A stretch of DNA of 64,000 nt from Xiphophorus maculatus (taxonomy: Eukaryota > Chordata > Actinopteri > Cyprinodontiformes > Poeciliidae). The DNA is taken from assembly GCF_002775205.1 (NCBI RefSeq), contig NC_036462.1, positions 30,669,084-30,733,083 of the forward strand, read 5' to 3'. Within the stretch, counting starts at the first letter, position 1. Each line of letters starts with the position of its first letter. A model generated the notes under the pieces. The model was not told the DNA's origin. It made no database searches and worked only from the letters and a program-made list of their open reading frames with translations. The position numbers were made by a program, and so were the translations under genes. Below are positions 22,039-41,400 of the stretch, one piece after another.

Positions 22039-25000
22039 TGTTTTATGCTTTTCGCAAAACATCCAAGCCAGATATGAGAGCAAAGTGAGATCGGGGCTTC
22101 AAGACAAGACTTGATTTTGGTCAACATTAACATAAAGCAGGCAACTGGTATTCTGTAATCTAAATTTCAGCTGAGAGATTAATTAAGATACTTTTTGTTT
22201 AGAGCAAGGCTTAACCAATCCATTTACAAATCATAATTGGAGAAAGGCAGTTTCTCTCGGTTCTGGATGAATTATCTGAAGCTGTCAGTCGGGAGGCGTT
22301 TCGGGACGACATCCTGTTGGAAAAGATATGATTTTTCTGTTCAGTGCAAACCAACTGAGATGACAAAGTTACAGCAGAGTGGGGTGAAAGTGATTCTTGG
22401 TAAATGTCGCTGGAGATTTGAATCATTGACTATGAAGCCTTACTATTTAAAAGCATTTCTAGATCATCATAAAACCCTCTTCATGTATAGCATCACACCA
22501 ATAGTGGAGAGGAGTGAAATGAGCTATCTATGTCAAACACACAAAAAAAAGTAAATAGAGGAGATTTCCTCAGATCACATCGTTCCAGATTTCACATCTG
22601 CTGTGGGGGACAAATGCAGAGAGCGAGGAGGCAGGTGTGAGTAGCACATACACTAGCAAGATTGACAACACTAAGACCCTCCTCCTGGCTCTGATTGGTT
22701 GTTTTTGACTGGGAGTGGACCAGTATTACGCAGCTTTATGATTAAGCCAGTAACTGATTGGGATTTAGCTGAAGTGTTTATATTTGTTATATTTGTGTTT
22801 AAGAATAATCAACATTGTCTTCGAATAGCATACAATCACCAGATCAGTAAATTTAAACTTTTTAAATTTTTTTAAAGATCAAAACATGGTGATCCGCTGG
22901 CAGACCGCTCTGGCGCCCCCTAACGCCGGGAATAGCTGGGAGGTTGAGTCACAGCAGGAAGAACAATTTCCATTTGTGCAGACCTGGACATAAAAATGTG
23001 AACTATTACATACCTCCGAGCTGCACTGTTGGAGTCGCCCTAGTCCTTCTGACCGAGGAAGAGTCGATTGATGAGAGATCTGGATTTAGCGCCTGTTTAG
23101 ACGCACACAGTCTTCTACACATACAAAACAAACCCCCAAAAACGACAAAGATTACTGGAAAGGTTTTATTTGTAGATGAATCTTAAAGAGAACAAAGGAA
23201 AAAAATATATACATATATATCCATATGTACTAATTTATGTACAGGCAACTTTACAGACAACTAGAAATGTTTACAGCCATTTATGTGGATGAGCAGGATG
23301 TGCTGTCGGAGCAGTCTCTGTGGTGTTGCACTGATGCAACGATGAACAAGTCCTGCATATGTACGTACAATCATAGGATGCAAATGCCTCTCTGTTCACA
23401 CAAGCATTACAAGCTCAAAAGCTGAATCAATGGAATGATGTACCATATTGTATATCTGCTGATATTACGTCACACACAGCAGATGGAAGCCCTTAATATT
23501 TACAGGCAGTAAGGAGGGACTCCGTAACAGAGACATTGTCACTGAATTACCTGCAAGTTCCCTCTGCTGGCAGCTCAGTAGGCAGGTGTGAAGTGTGAAC
23601 TTCAGCGTTTGTAGTGACAAAATATTCTTGCTAGCTGAGTTGCAAGGCTATCGCGGTGTTTGCAGTTAACATACAAGGTAGAGTTGAGGCAGGTTTTTGT
23701 CATTTGTGAAATAGCTCACATATTGAGGCATTCAGTCATATTGAAATGTTCGAAATAGTCACTAAGATCTTTACATACAAAAGGTGACAGCTGCCCATTG
23801 GAGTTACATCTAATTATCAAGACCTCTTCCTCCTTGGTTATTTTGTGAGTCATACTGCCTGGACTTTTTTTTTTTTGGAAGATTGTCATCTTAAGACTGC
23901 CTCTACATCTACATGTGAGATATACGGAAGGCTGTACAGGCCCTAAATACTAACGATGGTCTTATATTTCACTCTGAAACTTGTTTTTATTTTTGCGGTG
24001 TATTTTTGCAGTTATTTGTGCGGTGTATCGTCGTGACAACATGTCCACCTCTGATGCTTAATGTCAGAGTGGGGGGAAAAAAATGTCTGGCGAAAAAATG
24101 AAAGAAAACACACACTTTCTGAGCCAGATTTTGCTCTCCGACAGAAATCTGTTGTAAGGTTTGAACTTTGACGTATACTGAAGACAATCAGCATGCACTT
24201 AGCTAAAATTTCTTGATTTGCGTCAGGATCCAAAGATTCTGTCAGAGATGGAATGTCTAAATCAGCTCAGAAAAAACTAGAAGTCAGACTAGACATGACG
24301 TTTAGCCACATAATCCCAGTGGCATTTGGTTTCTGGGCCTTCGGAGGGAGTTTACCATTTAAATCCGCCGAGGGATAATGTTACAGTTGCACATGACGTC
24401 ACGCTGTTCAGACCTCGGCCCACTCCGCCGTGACAGACGTCAAAACAACCTAAACGTTTCTGTAAAGCCTGTCAAAAAGCAGACATCTGTAACCTATTAT
24501 CGCTGTTATTTAGTTGATTTCACTTTAAAAATTGTCAAAAGATGCTGCGTTGTATAAACAGATAAGGATAGAAACCAAACTTGTCATTTTATTGTACAAC
24601 TATTAATGAGGAAATATACGGCGGCGATGGATATCAGCCATCAATCATAATGACCGGCAGCCGTCGGTGTAACCGCGGATTTACAGAAAATGCTTTTTAC
24701 AAGGTAAGAAGATTAACGTTCATATACCTTATAAGTAAGTATGATTACAAAAATATCAAATATAGGATTATGGAGAAGGTATGCGTCTAACCATTAGTAA
24801 CCATGGAGAAAATGCTCCATCATCACTTAGCCTAGCATGTATGGAAAACCTGGGGCTTATTGCGGTCCATCTGACCGTCCAATCAGAGACCGGAAAACTT
24901 CTGATGTCATTGTGGGCTTTCTATATGGCGAATCTGAAAGTTGATGAACCGTTTGACTGCTTACTGAAAGTGGGCCTGCTCTACTGATTCTGAAGGCCGA

Positions 25001-25534
25001 TTAGATTGACCCTGGCAACACATAAAGACTGAAATCTGATTGGGTGAAACATCAAGAATCCACCTACACATGTGCAGGAAGCAGCAGAGCCAAGAGAATA
25101 GTTACAAGTATTGGAAGTGTTTACTTCCAGTACTTACTATTGGAAGTAAATCAATGACACTCAATTGAATATATAATTTAGGTTGTAGGGATCCTAAAGG
25201 TGTTTAGGCCTGCAGTGAAGGCCTCGCAGGCCCTGCTGGCATCATCAGGACTAAATGAAAACAAGCTTACCGTATCTTCTGATGACAGAACAAAATATCA
25301 GTGCAGACACAGTTGTTCCAGAGAAACTAAGCAACGGTGGCTTGTTTCAAACTACTGGAGGGGTTACTGGACTCGGCCGTCCCTGGGTTTCCGGTTGATT
25401 ACAGCAAATCCCAGACAGTTCCGATGTAGAGCAAGGTTTTGAGGCTCATGTACGCACGCGTCCTTACAATACTTCTGTGGTGTTACTTTGAGGAGCCGAT
25501 CCTCCCCTGAGATCCGTGGAAGTACACGGAAGAG
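22039..25534. other. Region downstream of klf15, probably including its 3' UTR
   Basis: There are no coding exons. A partial copy of the 'CTCTGATTGGTTGTTT' MITE lies at about 22665-22760. Minus-strand AATAAA hexamers for klf15 lie at 24588-24593, 23986-23991 and 23165-23170, about 0.9, 1.5 and 2.4 kb past its stop. A perfect CRE palindrome TGACGTCA is at 24394-24401. Confidence 0.45.
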
Positions 25535-33341
<7,807 letters not shown>

Positions 33342-33749
33342 CCCTGGCCAAACTGCTTCCTCTGGCTCGATTCTGCAGTCTGTTTACACAGATCCGAGAG
33401 AACTTGTCCTTGGCCCTGGAGATGGGTAGACCAAATAAACTACAGTAACCAAGGTCACCCTCCCCACTCCAGTGAGAACCTCAAAGCCGTACAGGAAACA
33501 ATCCAGAGGTGTCCAGGCTGGATGCCGGATTTCTGCAAGGACAAAAAAGCAACATCTAGAAAATGTAACTAAAAACAATCCAGCTCCTCAACATTTTATT
33601 TGATACATTTCTGAGAAACAGTTGAATATGATATATAAAACACTTTATGACATTACTAACACACACACGTCCTGATTCGGCTTCAGGTTTATGCTTTGTT
33701 ACATTATCTCGTTTTCATCAAGGTTCGGAGTTCATGATTTAAGAGATGA

Positions 33750-34470
33750 ATCAGAGAACGTCCCGTCTTCAGTTTGCGAATTCAAACTCAAGAAAAAGGC
33801 AACCTGCAGGTCAGTGATACTTTTAAGACTAGTCTTCAAACTTTCCTTTTTGATAAAACTTATTGATAGACTGTTAGGTTATCCTGAGCTGTCTCTGTGG
33901 TTACGGTGCTATAGGCTTAGGCTACTGGACTGACCACTTTTCCTTAACCCTGCTACTTTTGTGTTCTTCTGCTGCTCTACAGTTTGAATTATTTGGTGCT
34001 TATTTCAACTGTTAGTTAAGTTTTTTCTTAGAGTTTTTCTCTCCATAGACGCTGCAGCCATTTATTGTTGGAGGTCATCGGCTGAGATTAACTATTAAAG
34101 TTTCCATATATAAATTTATCCTACTTTAGTTTTCTTTCTGCATTCTGCTCCGTCTTTTCAAAACTCCAGTCGGTCGCGGCAGGTGGCCGCTTGTTCTGGT
34201 TCTGCTGGAGGTTTCTTCCTGTTCAAGGGGAGTTTTTCCTCTCCACTCTTGCTACATGCATGCTTGGTATGACGGATTGATGTAAAGTCAACGACTTAGT
34301 GCAATCTGCTGTTTTTTCTTAGATAGCAAACTTTTAAACCAATTTGAACAATGAACTGGACTTGGTGCACTTTACCATTAGCATCATTTGGATTGTATGT
34401 GTGGTTGAATTGAAATGACTTTGGTATATGACATGTTGTCATTGTGCACTCTATAAATAAACAGGACAAC
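33750..34470 (+). mobile_element. Probable LINE 3' end (decayed C-terminus and 3' UTR)
   Basis: The frame at 33860-33933 reads LGYPELSLW...CYRLRLLD. The downstream 'tctgctggaggtttcttcctgtt' and 'ggggagtttttcctctccac' blocks (34202-34242) are, from memory, hallmarks of a very common teleost repeat thought to be a non-LTR retrotransposon 3' region. It is fragmentary, with stops. Confidence 0.45.
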
Positions 34471-35980
34471 ATATACTTTGTCCTGTTTTTTGATTTATTT
34501 AGGACAAAACATACATAGTTTAGTCAACTCTTCACTCTTTTCTTCTCAGCTCTTATTCGCATTTATCTAAGTTTTGACATACTGCAGACTCAGAAAGACT
34601 GTTTCAGTGCGTTCTTTTAAAACTAACATAAATGAAGTTGACAAAACCTGAAACAAAACATCTGCTTTTTTTTTCCTTCAGATGACCAAAAAACAAGATT
34701 TCATGATTTCATTGAACTTTTCACGTTCACACTGCGTTCTGTGTGTTTATCTTCCCGATAGTGTTTTGACTCGCTAACCGCAATGAGTTCAGCATTCAAC
34801 GTTTTGGTGAGCAGGTTCAAAAATCCTAAGATAATATCAAAATGAATGACGAATGAGACAGGATTGTTCTAAGTCGGAGTGGACGTTCTTCTCTGATTCC
34901 CATTTTGATCGATATTAATCAGATGATCAGAAATTTCCTGCATCTGTCCAATCTTCAAAAATCGGACTTCACTCAGCCAACATTAGGTCACTGCTTGCCA
35001 AAAGCATGTCTAGTGTTTTTTTTTTTTTTTTTTTTATTCAGATGGTAGATTATCTGTGTATATAGCAATTAAATCAACTGATTATTGAACATCTAACATC
35101 ACGTTAATTTTGGCTACCACTACCATCCAGTCGTGGAACATATCTGCAGAGTTGTACATTTTCTCCAGTCAGTCACTTTTTGTTTTTTTTTTATTTTTGT
35201 TCAAGGTGACATAAAGAATCTCATATTTTTCGAGGTAAATGAAAGCTTTTCAATAGAAATGCAGTTTAATAGGTTGATAGGTTACACTCAGAGGACGGAT
35301 TATGGACCAAACTGTAAAGAGCAGCAGTGATAGCGTGTGGCGGCATCATATTCCTATTAATGTCCTACAGTAGGCCTCATAAATAGGCTGCTTAACTGGA
35401 ACGTGGGGGGCTTCGGCCTCCCTCCCCTCGTGTTTCTCTCCGTGCTTCCTTTCTAGGGGCCCCTGCATACTCCGAGTGACCGAAGGTAAACCCGGGCGAC
35501 AGGCAGACAGGGTGTGTGAGGGGGGGAAACGAGGAAGGAAACGGGCCGCCTGGGGGCGACAGAGAGCAGCTGTGCAGGATCACCTGCTCCGCTTGTTTAC
35601 AGGACGGCAGCAGTCTGGAGCTGGAGCAGTACGGATTGTTGTCATGTTTGTACAACAATTTATGTCGAACAATCTGAGCTATTATTATTATTAATAATAA
35701 TTATTAGTTCACAGTAGACCCAAATATAACCGATTATTTAAAAAGAAGAAGAAGAAGAAATCTTGTTTTTTACATGAAGCTATTTAATCTCTCCCTTTTC
35801 CCTCTTTTTTAAAAAATCTAAATCTGATGCGTCCAGAGAACTGCGGTGCATCATGTCGTTTACAGTTCGGTCCAGAACCAGAACCTCCTCTCCTCTCTTC
35901 TCCTCCTCGCCTCCTTCACGTAAACATGTTTTCATCCAGACAGCAGCAGCAGCATATGGCACCGTGAGAAAACTCTCCCC
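34471..35980. other. Unassigned klf15 upstream DNA
   Basis: It contains an 18-nt T run near 35020, an (ATT)/(AAT) patch at 35681-35703 and a GAA run at 35743-35759. No coding potential is supported. Confidence 0.5.
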
Positions 35981-35984
35981 TCAC

Positions 35985-36310
35985 TAAGTTGGATGCGGTC
36001 TTACCGTGGTCAGGGTCCGGGTCCGGGTCCGGGGAGACTCCGGGGGCTCTGCGTCATCCCTCTGGGTCGGAGAAGCAGCCGTTTATCCGCACGGGGTTCA
36101 CCTATCCACGCAGCGCTGCGGTCCGACCGTCCGCTCCGCTCCCACGCAGTTCTACTATGTGGCTGTCACATGACTGTAGTGGAAACCGAGAGGCTCCCAC
36201 TGAAGGCTCGTCCCCGCTCCGCGGCTCCATTGGCCGCCAGAGGAGAGGACGCGGAGAGGGAGGGCGGGTTGTGAGCCTCCGTCACTCCCGTTTCTGCTGC
36301 ATGGGCTGAC
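35985..36310 (-). promoter_or_regulatory. klf15: CpG-rich island, candidate klf15 promoter and non-coding first exon
   Basis: This is the one strongly GC- and CpG-dense stretch between klf15 and zxdc, with three GGGTCC repeats (36014-36031), GC-box-like 'ccccgctccgcgg' (36210-36222) and an inverted CCAAT box (ATTGG at 36228-36232, i.e. CCAAT on the minus strand). It lies 2.7 kb upstream of the klf15 ATG. Assignment to klf15 is by position. Confidence 0.45.
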
Positions 36311-38403
36311 ATGTGATCAGGAGCGGCTGCGCTGACTTATTGCCTGGAAGACGAGTCCAGAAGGTAGAGCGGCAGAAGTGGGTCGGCTGCAGGAAGGCCG
36401 TGGAAACAGAAAGAGCTGCTGCTGCTGGAGCTAATACTTGAAATGAACTGTGGATTCATAAAAATCAAGTGTGAAAATAAATCTTTTTTTTTTTTTTAGG
36501 ACTCTGGTCCTCGAGGCACACTGCCCTGATTGTTTTAGGTGATTTCAATTGTCAAGTGTTTGCTGAACCGCAATCAGCTGAATCAGGGAAACATCTAAAA
36601 CAGGGCAGAGCAGCGTGGTGACGAGGACCAGGGTTGGGAAACACTGGTTTAGGTGACCAGGAGAAATGGAGACCCAAAGAGAGGTAATGACGGTATGACA
36701 GTCTATGGCGAGAGGAAACTGGAGGTGGAGGAGATGGGGTTTTTTAACCGAGCAGGAACATTTTCCCATGCACCTCCTGTGACCACAACCAGGAAGAACC
36801 AAAACAAGTTTTATGCCCAGAAGTCTGTCCCTAAACTCCATTTCCTCCATTTTCCCTGCTTAACCAAGGGAATGGTTAGGGAAAGATTTCTGGGCACAAG
36901 ACTTGTTTTGGTTGAAGGAATGTCCTTCAGCCTTTGGGTTCCAGACTCTGCTGCTCTACCATAAACTCTCCTAGACTCAGAGCTCCTTATGTAACCAGTC
37001 TCCAGTAGCCGCTCTAGTACGAGCAACTACTGGATTTTTCAGTTTTCCAATGGATGGTGAATTAATGAGCATCACCCATCGCAGACCGTCCAGTGCTTAA
37101 GAGATGTTGGTGACGATCTACAGGGATGCTTTTCAACAGGAACAGGGAAGCTGGTTACACTTGTTGGAGATGGAAATTGACCATAATGCAGAACAACCTG
37201 AATGAAAACCAGTTGTACAGACAGAAGTACTGTAACAAATAAATGAGGCTAATGACGTCAGAAGTTCCAGAAATACATAGATTTTGCTAATACGTCACTC
37301 GGCACCATGTTTAGTCTTTGGTTTTTGTTGAATACCAACCCCAATCTTGATCTGGGATACAGGGGAATAGACTAAAGACAGATTGGACCTGGTAAAACCA
37401 CTCAGACACATCACTGCTGAGTGAGGACGGCAAACTGCTCAGAAGGATGCCAGAGACTGGGAGAAGGTTTCAGAAGCTGCTCACTAGTTTAGCCTCAGGG
37501 GATTAGAAGCAGCAGAAAGGACAAACTGCGAGGAAGAACATTTGTTAGCTTTTGTGTAACGGTTTAGACAAGGGCCTTTTGATTAAGCCTAATTAAATGA
37601 CTTTCAGGTCAACTGCTGAGTTCTGTATCTGTTCGTCTGTGAACAACTAATGTAAAATCATCACATTTGATGTCGATTGGCACCAAATAAACACAAGAAA
37701 TATAAAATAAGGTGATTAAGTATAGAGCAATGAGTTTAAGGGGTCGTGTGTCATCTGGTTAATCATCTTAATCATCTTCAGAAATGCAAAACATTACATA
37801 TAAAATTACAGTTTCTCTCAAAGCAACACTGAGAACCGTTCACCCCAAAAGTATTGCCAAATGAATAGAGGTCAGAACACGGCTTAGATTGTGCTTTGAT
37901 TCTTTAATCCATCGGGGTTTGGCTCAGCCACTCTGTAAACCCAATCATATTAATAAATAAAAAACTAAGTTATTCCAAGAAGGCATAAAATCTCGTCACA
38001 CTTTACATAAAACACATGGACAGGCCGCTGATGTCATGGCAAAAACAAATCCAAACACAGAAACAGAAGTAAAAGGAAGAAAGCAGATAAATCTGCTGCA
38101 GGTGAAGGCGTCTGTAAGGCAGTGTGTGTGCATGAGCGCTGATTTGGCACTTCTGGAATAAACACCCAAACTGGAGGAACCTCTGATGATCGACGCGACG
38201 GCTCTGCCAGCTTCTCATTTTGGTACAAACTAGACTTTACAAAAAAAGACACAGAAACCTCGTCTTTCATCTAAAGGTGCTTCGTCTCGTGGAAACATCT
38301 CCGACCGATCAGGTGGGACACATGGAGCGCAAATCCAAATAAGGCTTTCACAGTCCGAGGCGACGGTTTATAAGTCTCTGGCGGACGTAAGCGGGGTCCG
38401 GCG
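36311..38403. other. Intergenic DNA between klf15 promoter and zxdc 3' end
   Basis: No exon is supported. A perfect CRE palindrome TGACGTCA lies at 37253-37260. The lower part probably includes the zxdc 3' UTR; a minus-strand ATTAAA hexamer is at 37903-37908, about 500 nt past the stop. Confidence 0.4.
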
Positions 38404-38490
38404 TTATTCCAGGTCCTGGAGGTTGATGGTGCTTCCTGTGAACTGGGAATTATCAGAGCCGTTGTCCTCTTCCGTCATCACCGAGGGTTC
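38404..38490 (-). CDS. zxdc: zxdc exon 10 (C-terminus)
   Basis: Acceptor 'cccatacag'; encodes EPSVMTEEDNGS...GSTINLQDLE and stop TAA (38404-38406). Too short for ordinary ORF calling, but the end matches the family. Confidence 0.9.
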   Translation of the reverse strand, partial: EPSVMTEEDNGSDNSQFTGSTINLQDLE

Positions 38491-41400
38491 CTGTATGGGA
38501 AAAACAACAGGGGTTCACCAGAGGAAGAAAAAAAAACCCTCAAACATTCTCCTTTCGTACAGAAAGCTTGACCTTAGAAGTCTTACTAATACAACCTTTG
38601 GTTGCATTAATTCATCAAGAAACGTAAACATGTTGGGAAATAATTGGAGACCTGTGGGAGACATGCTAAGCTATGGCTCCATTTGCTGTAATGCCAGGAA
38701 AGAATTTTACACCAATTACTGAGAAGGGTGTAAATAATTAGACTTTGTTAATATGAAATTTAAATTACAACTTTTTTCAGAAAGTGAGGTTTGTTTTAGC
38801 AATATTTTATCATCTTCATAGACATATCTGCTTCATTTCCATCACCTCCCAGCCTGAAACTTGTTTTTAAATCACTGTATTTTACACTTGAGTACCACTA
38901 GGTGTCACACTCTCAAGTCCACAATTGTGACTGAACTCACCTGTAAAATGTTGACAGGTAAGTCGACGGTGAGCTGAGAGTCGGAGGTGGACGGCTGGGA
39001 GCTCAGCTGGAAGGCCAGGTCACCATCACTGGCTGGATCGTCCTGCATCAACACACACACACACACACACACACACACTTCAGCATGGTTTCCAACAACA
39101 GCTGCAGCCACTGCTACGCTCTGAAGTCGACGGTAAGATGAAAAAGAAAGAGATGGAGCCTAATGGTTCCTGCTGCGCAGAATTGTTGTCAAGTGATCAT
39201 CTCAGACCTTGGCAGCAATGTTTTGACAGCATGTTGGACAAACCCGACCTAAACACATCTTTTCATTTTTCCTTCATTAGAATGAATTATTGACTGTGTT
39301 TCCAAACTTTAAATAAATGATGTCTGAAACAGCATGAGTGGCTGCGGGGTGAATCAGAGGGTATGGGGCAGAAACAGGAAAAGGTTGGACGAAACGGCAC
39401 ACAGGTCTGGAGCCTTAAAGCTTTAAACTGCCTCGTTCAGAAATTAAACAGAAATCCATTTCCACTTTCCATTTAATGACCAATATCAGCATGTCTATGA
39501 GGAAGAGTGTGGCAGGACCATGCAGGTCAACATTCCTGGACTCACCAGTTCCAAACTTTCAGTTGTTAGCTCACTACTGTGTCTTAAAGCTGGGCTATGT
39601 AACTTTTAGAATAGAAATTATTTTTATATAGCGTGTAGACACGGTTGATTGACAGCATTTGGAACCTCCTCTTGGCTCTGATTGGTTGTTTTTGGTCAGG
39701 GGCGGAGCATTTCTTCAGAAGGCAACAGTAGCTGATGGAGGAGCTCAATCTATTCACATATTTCTCTCATGCTATCCCAACATGGTGATAGCTTTAATAA
39801 ATATGTAAAAAACTGAAACTGTTTTAATAAAAGTTACATATTGCAGCTTTTAAAAGCAGTAGAACAATATACAAAGTTGAATCTAATATAAAACTTAATC
39901 TCTTAGGGGCAGAGCTGTTCCATTCAGTTCTATTAGTTTGAACACCAACAGACCCAGTTACAGCCCAATAGAGAGAGGAGACAGAGGTGGGTAGTGCAGG
40001 CTGGCAGCTGCAAGGCATGGTGTGTTCACTGACTGGAAAAAAGATTGAATTTTTCACTTTCTAAATGCCAGGCAGGAAACTGTCCCACTGAGCTCCCCAG
40101 CTCACGTCGTGGTTCGTGTCTGATTGAAAGCACAGAAGAAGAAAAGCAGCGCTATGTGCGTAGCGATCTGAGGGAGTGTGTTAGCAAACACACTGTGGGC
40201 TGAATCTCACCTGCAGCAGCTGAATCTGGACATACTGAGTCCCTGTGACCGGGTCCCGCAGGGTCAGACCCCCACCGGCTGCTACAGCGCCGTCACCGTA
40301 ACGAGTGCCAGACGAAGTGAGGGGTACGGTTGCCACAGCAACCTTTGATGCTTTAGTTTTCCTCTGGCATGAGCCTGAAGTTCCTAGAATGTGGAAGACG
40401 AGTGAAAGGTTAAGGTGCTGTAACTCTGCAGTCAGTGGAGGGGAGGTGGAGGTCCTCACCAGCGCCGGCTGAAGAACCCCTCTGCTTCTTCTTCTTGGCA
40501 AGCTGGATGGCTCTGTAGTCTGTCCGGGCAGAACCGCCACTGTCCTGAGGGAGAACCATGACAGAACAATTCCTGACTGTTCCTAGCCAGAACCTCTGAC
40601 TCATGAGAGGCACAGGTGAGGACGTAAACCAGGATGAAGGGTTTTCTCTCACCAGGAAGCTGCTGGGTGACACGGCCAGGTCCAACTCCTTCTGGGGGCT
40701 GAAGCCGCTGCCGCCGGAACCGGGGAAAATAAACTGAGAAGTGACGACTTTCCCTGCTTCCTGAGGGCCCAGAACCTCCACGCAGCCCAGCAGGTGGCCC
40801 ACGCCTCCTTGCGCTCCAACCTCTGCCACCTTGGAGGGTGAAGCCAGGAGCTCAGACACGGGGGCCACCGCCAAGCCAGCGGCGGACTCCACCCCGAGCC
40901 CACCAGTGGAGCCGAGGGGGTGCTGCAGGGCCGGGTCCACGGCGGCGCCCTGCATGCTCAGGGCGGCGAGGGTGCCCAGAGCCTCTGGGGTGACCGACTG
41001 AACGTCGTCTAGGTTGAGAGTGCCTTGGGGAGGGAGGACATCCCCCACGGTCCCCTCCAGTCCATGCTGGTGGGCCAAGTCGGCACCGGTCACCATGACG
41101 AGTGGTTCCAATGGCTTGGCCAATGTGGTACCGGCGCTGGCGACAAGTGTGGTGCCCACTGATGACGGGTCGATGGTAAGGATCCCTGAGCTGACCAGGG
41201 ACAGGTCCATGGTGAAGGAGCCATTGGAGGCGCCTCCAGCCACAGGGATCCCCACCTCGATGCCGGCGGTGGGCGCAGCGCCGCCGGGGACCGAGGAGAA
41301 CAGGGAGCTGAGGTCCAGGCTGGACAGCTGCTCCGCCCCGCCAACGCCAGCACCAGCTACTGACGACGGGGTGGAGCTGATGAGTTCACTGCTGGGAGTC

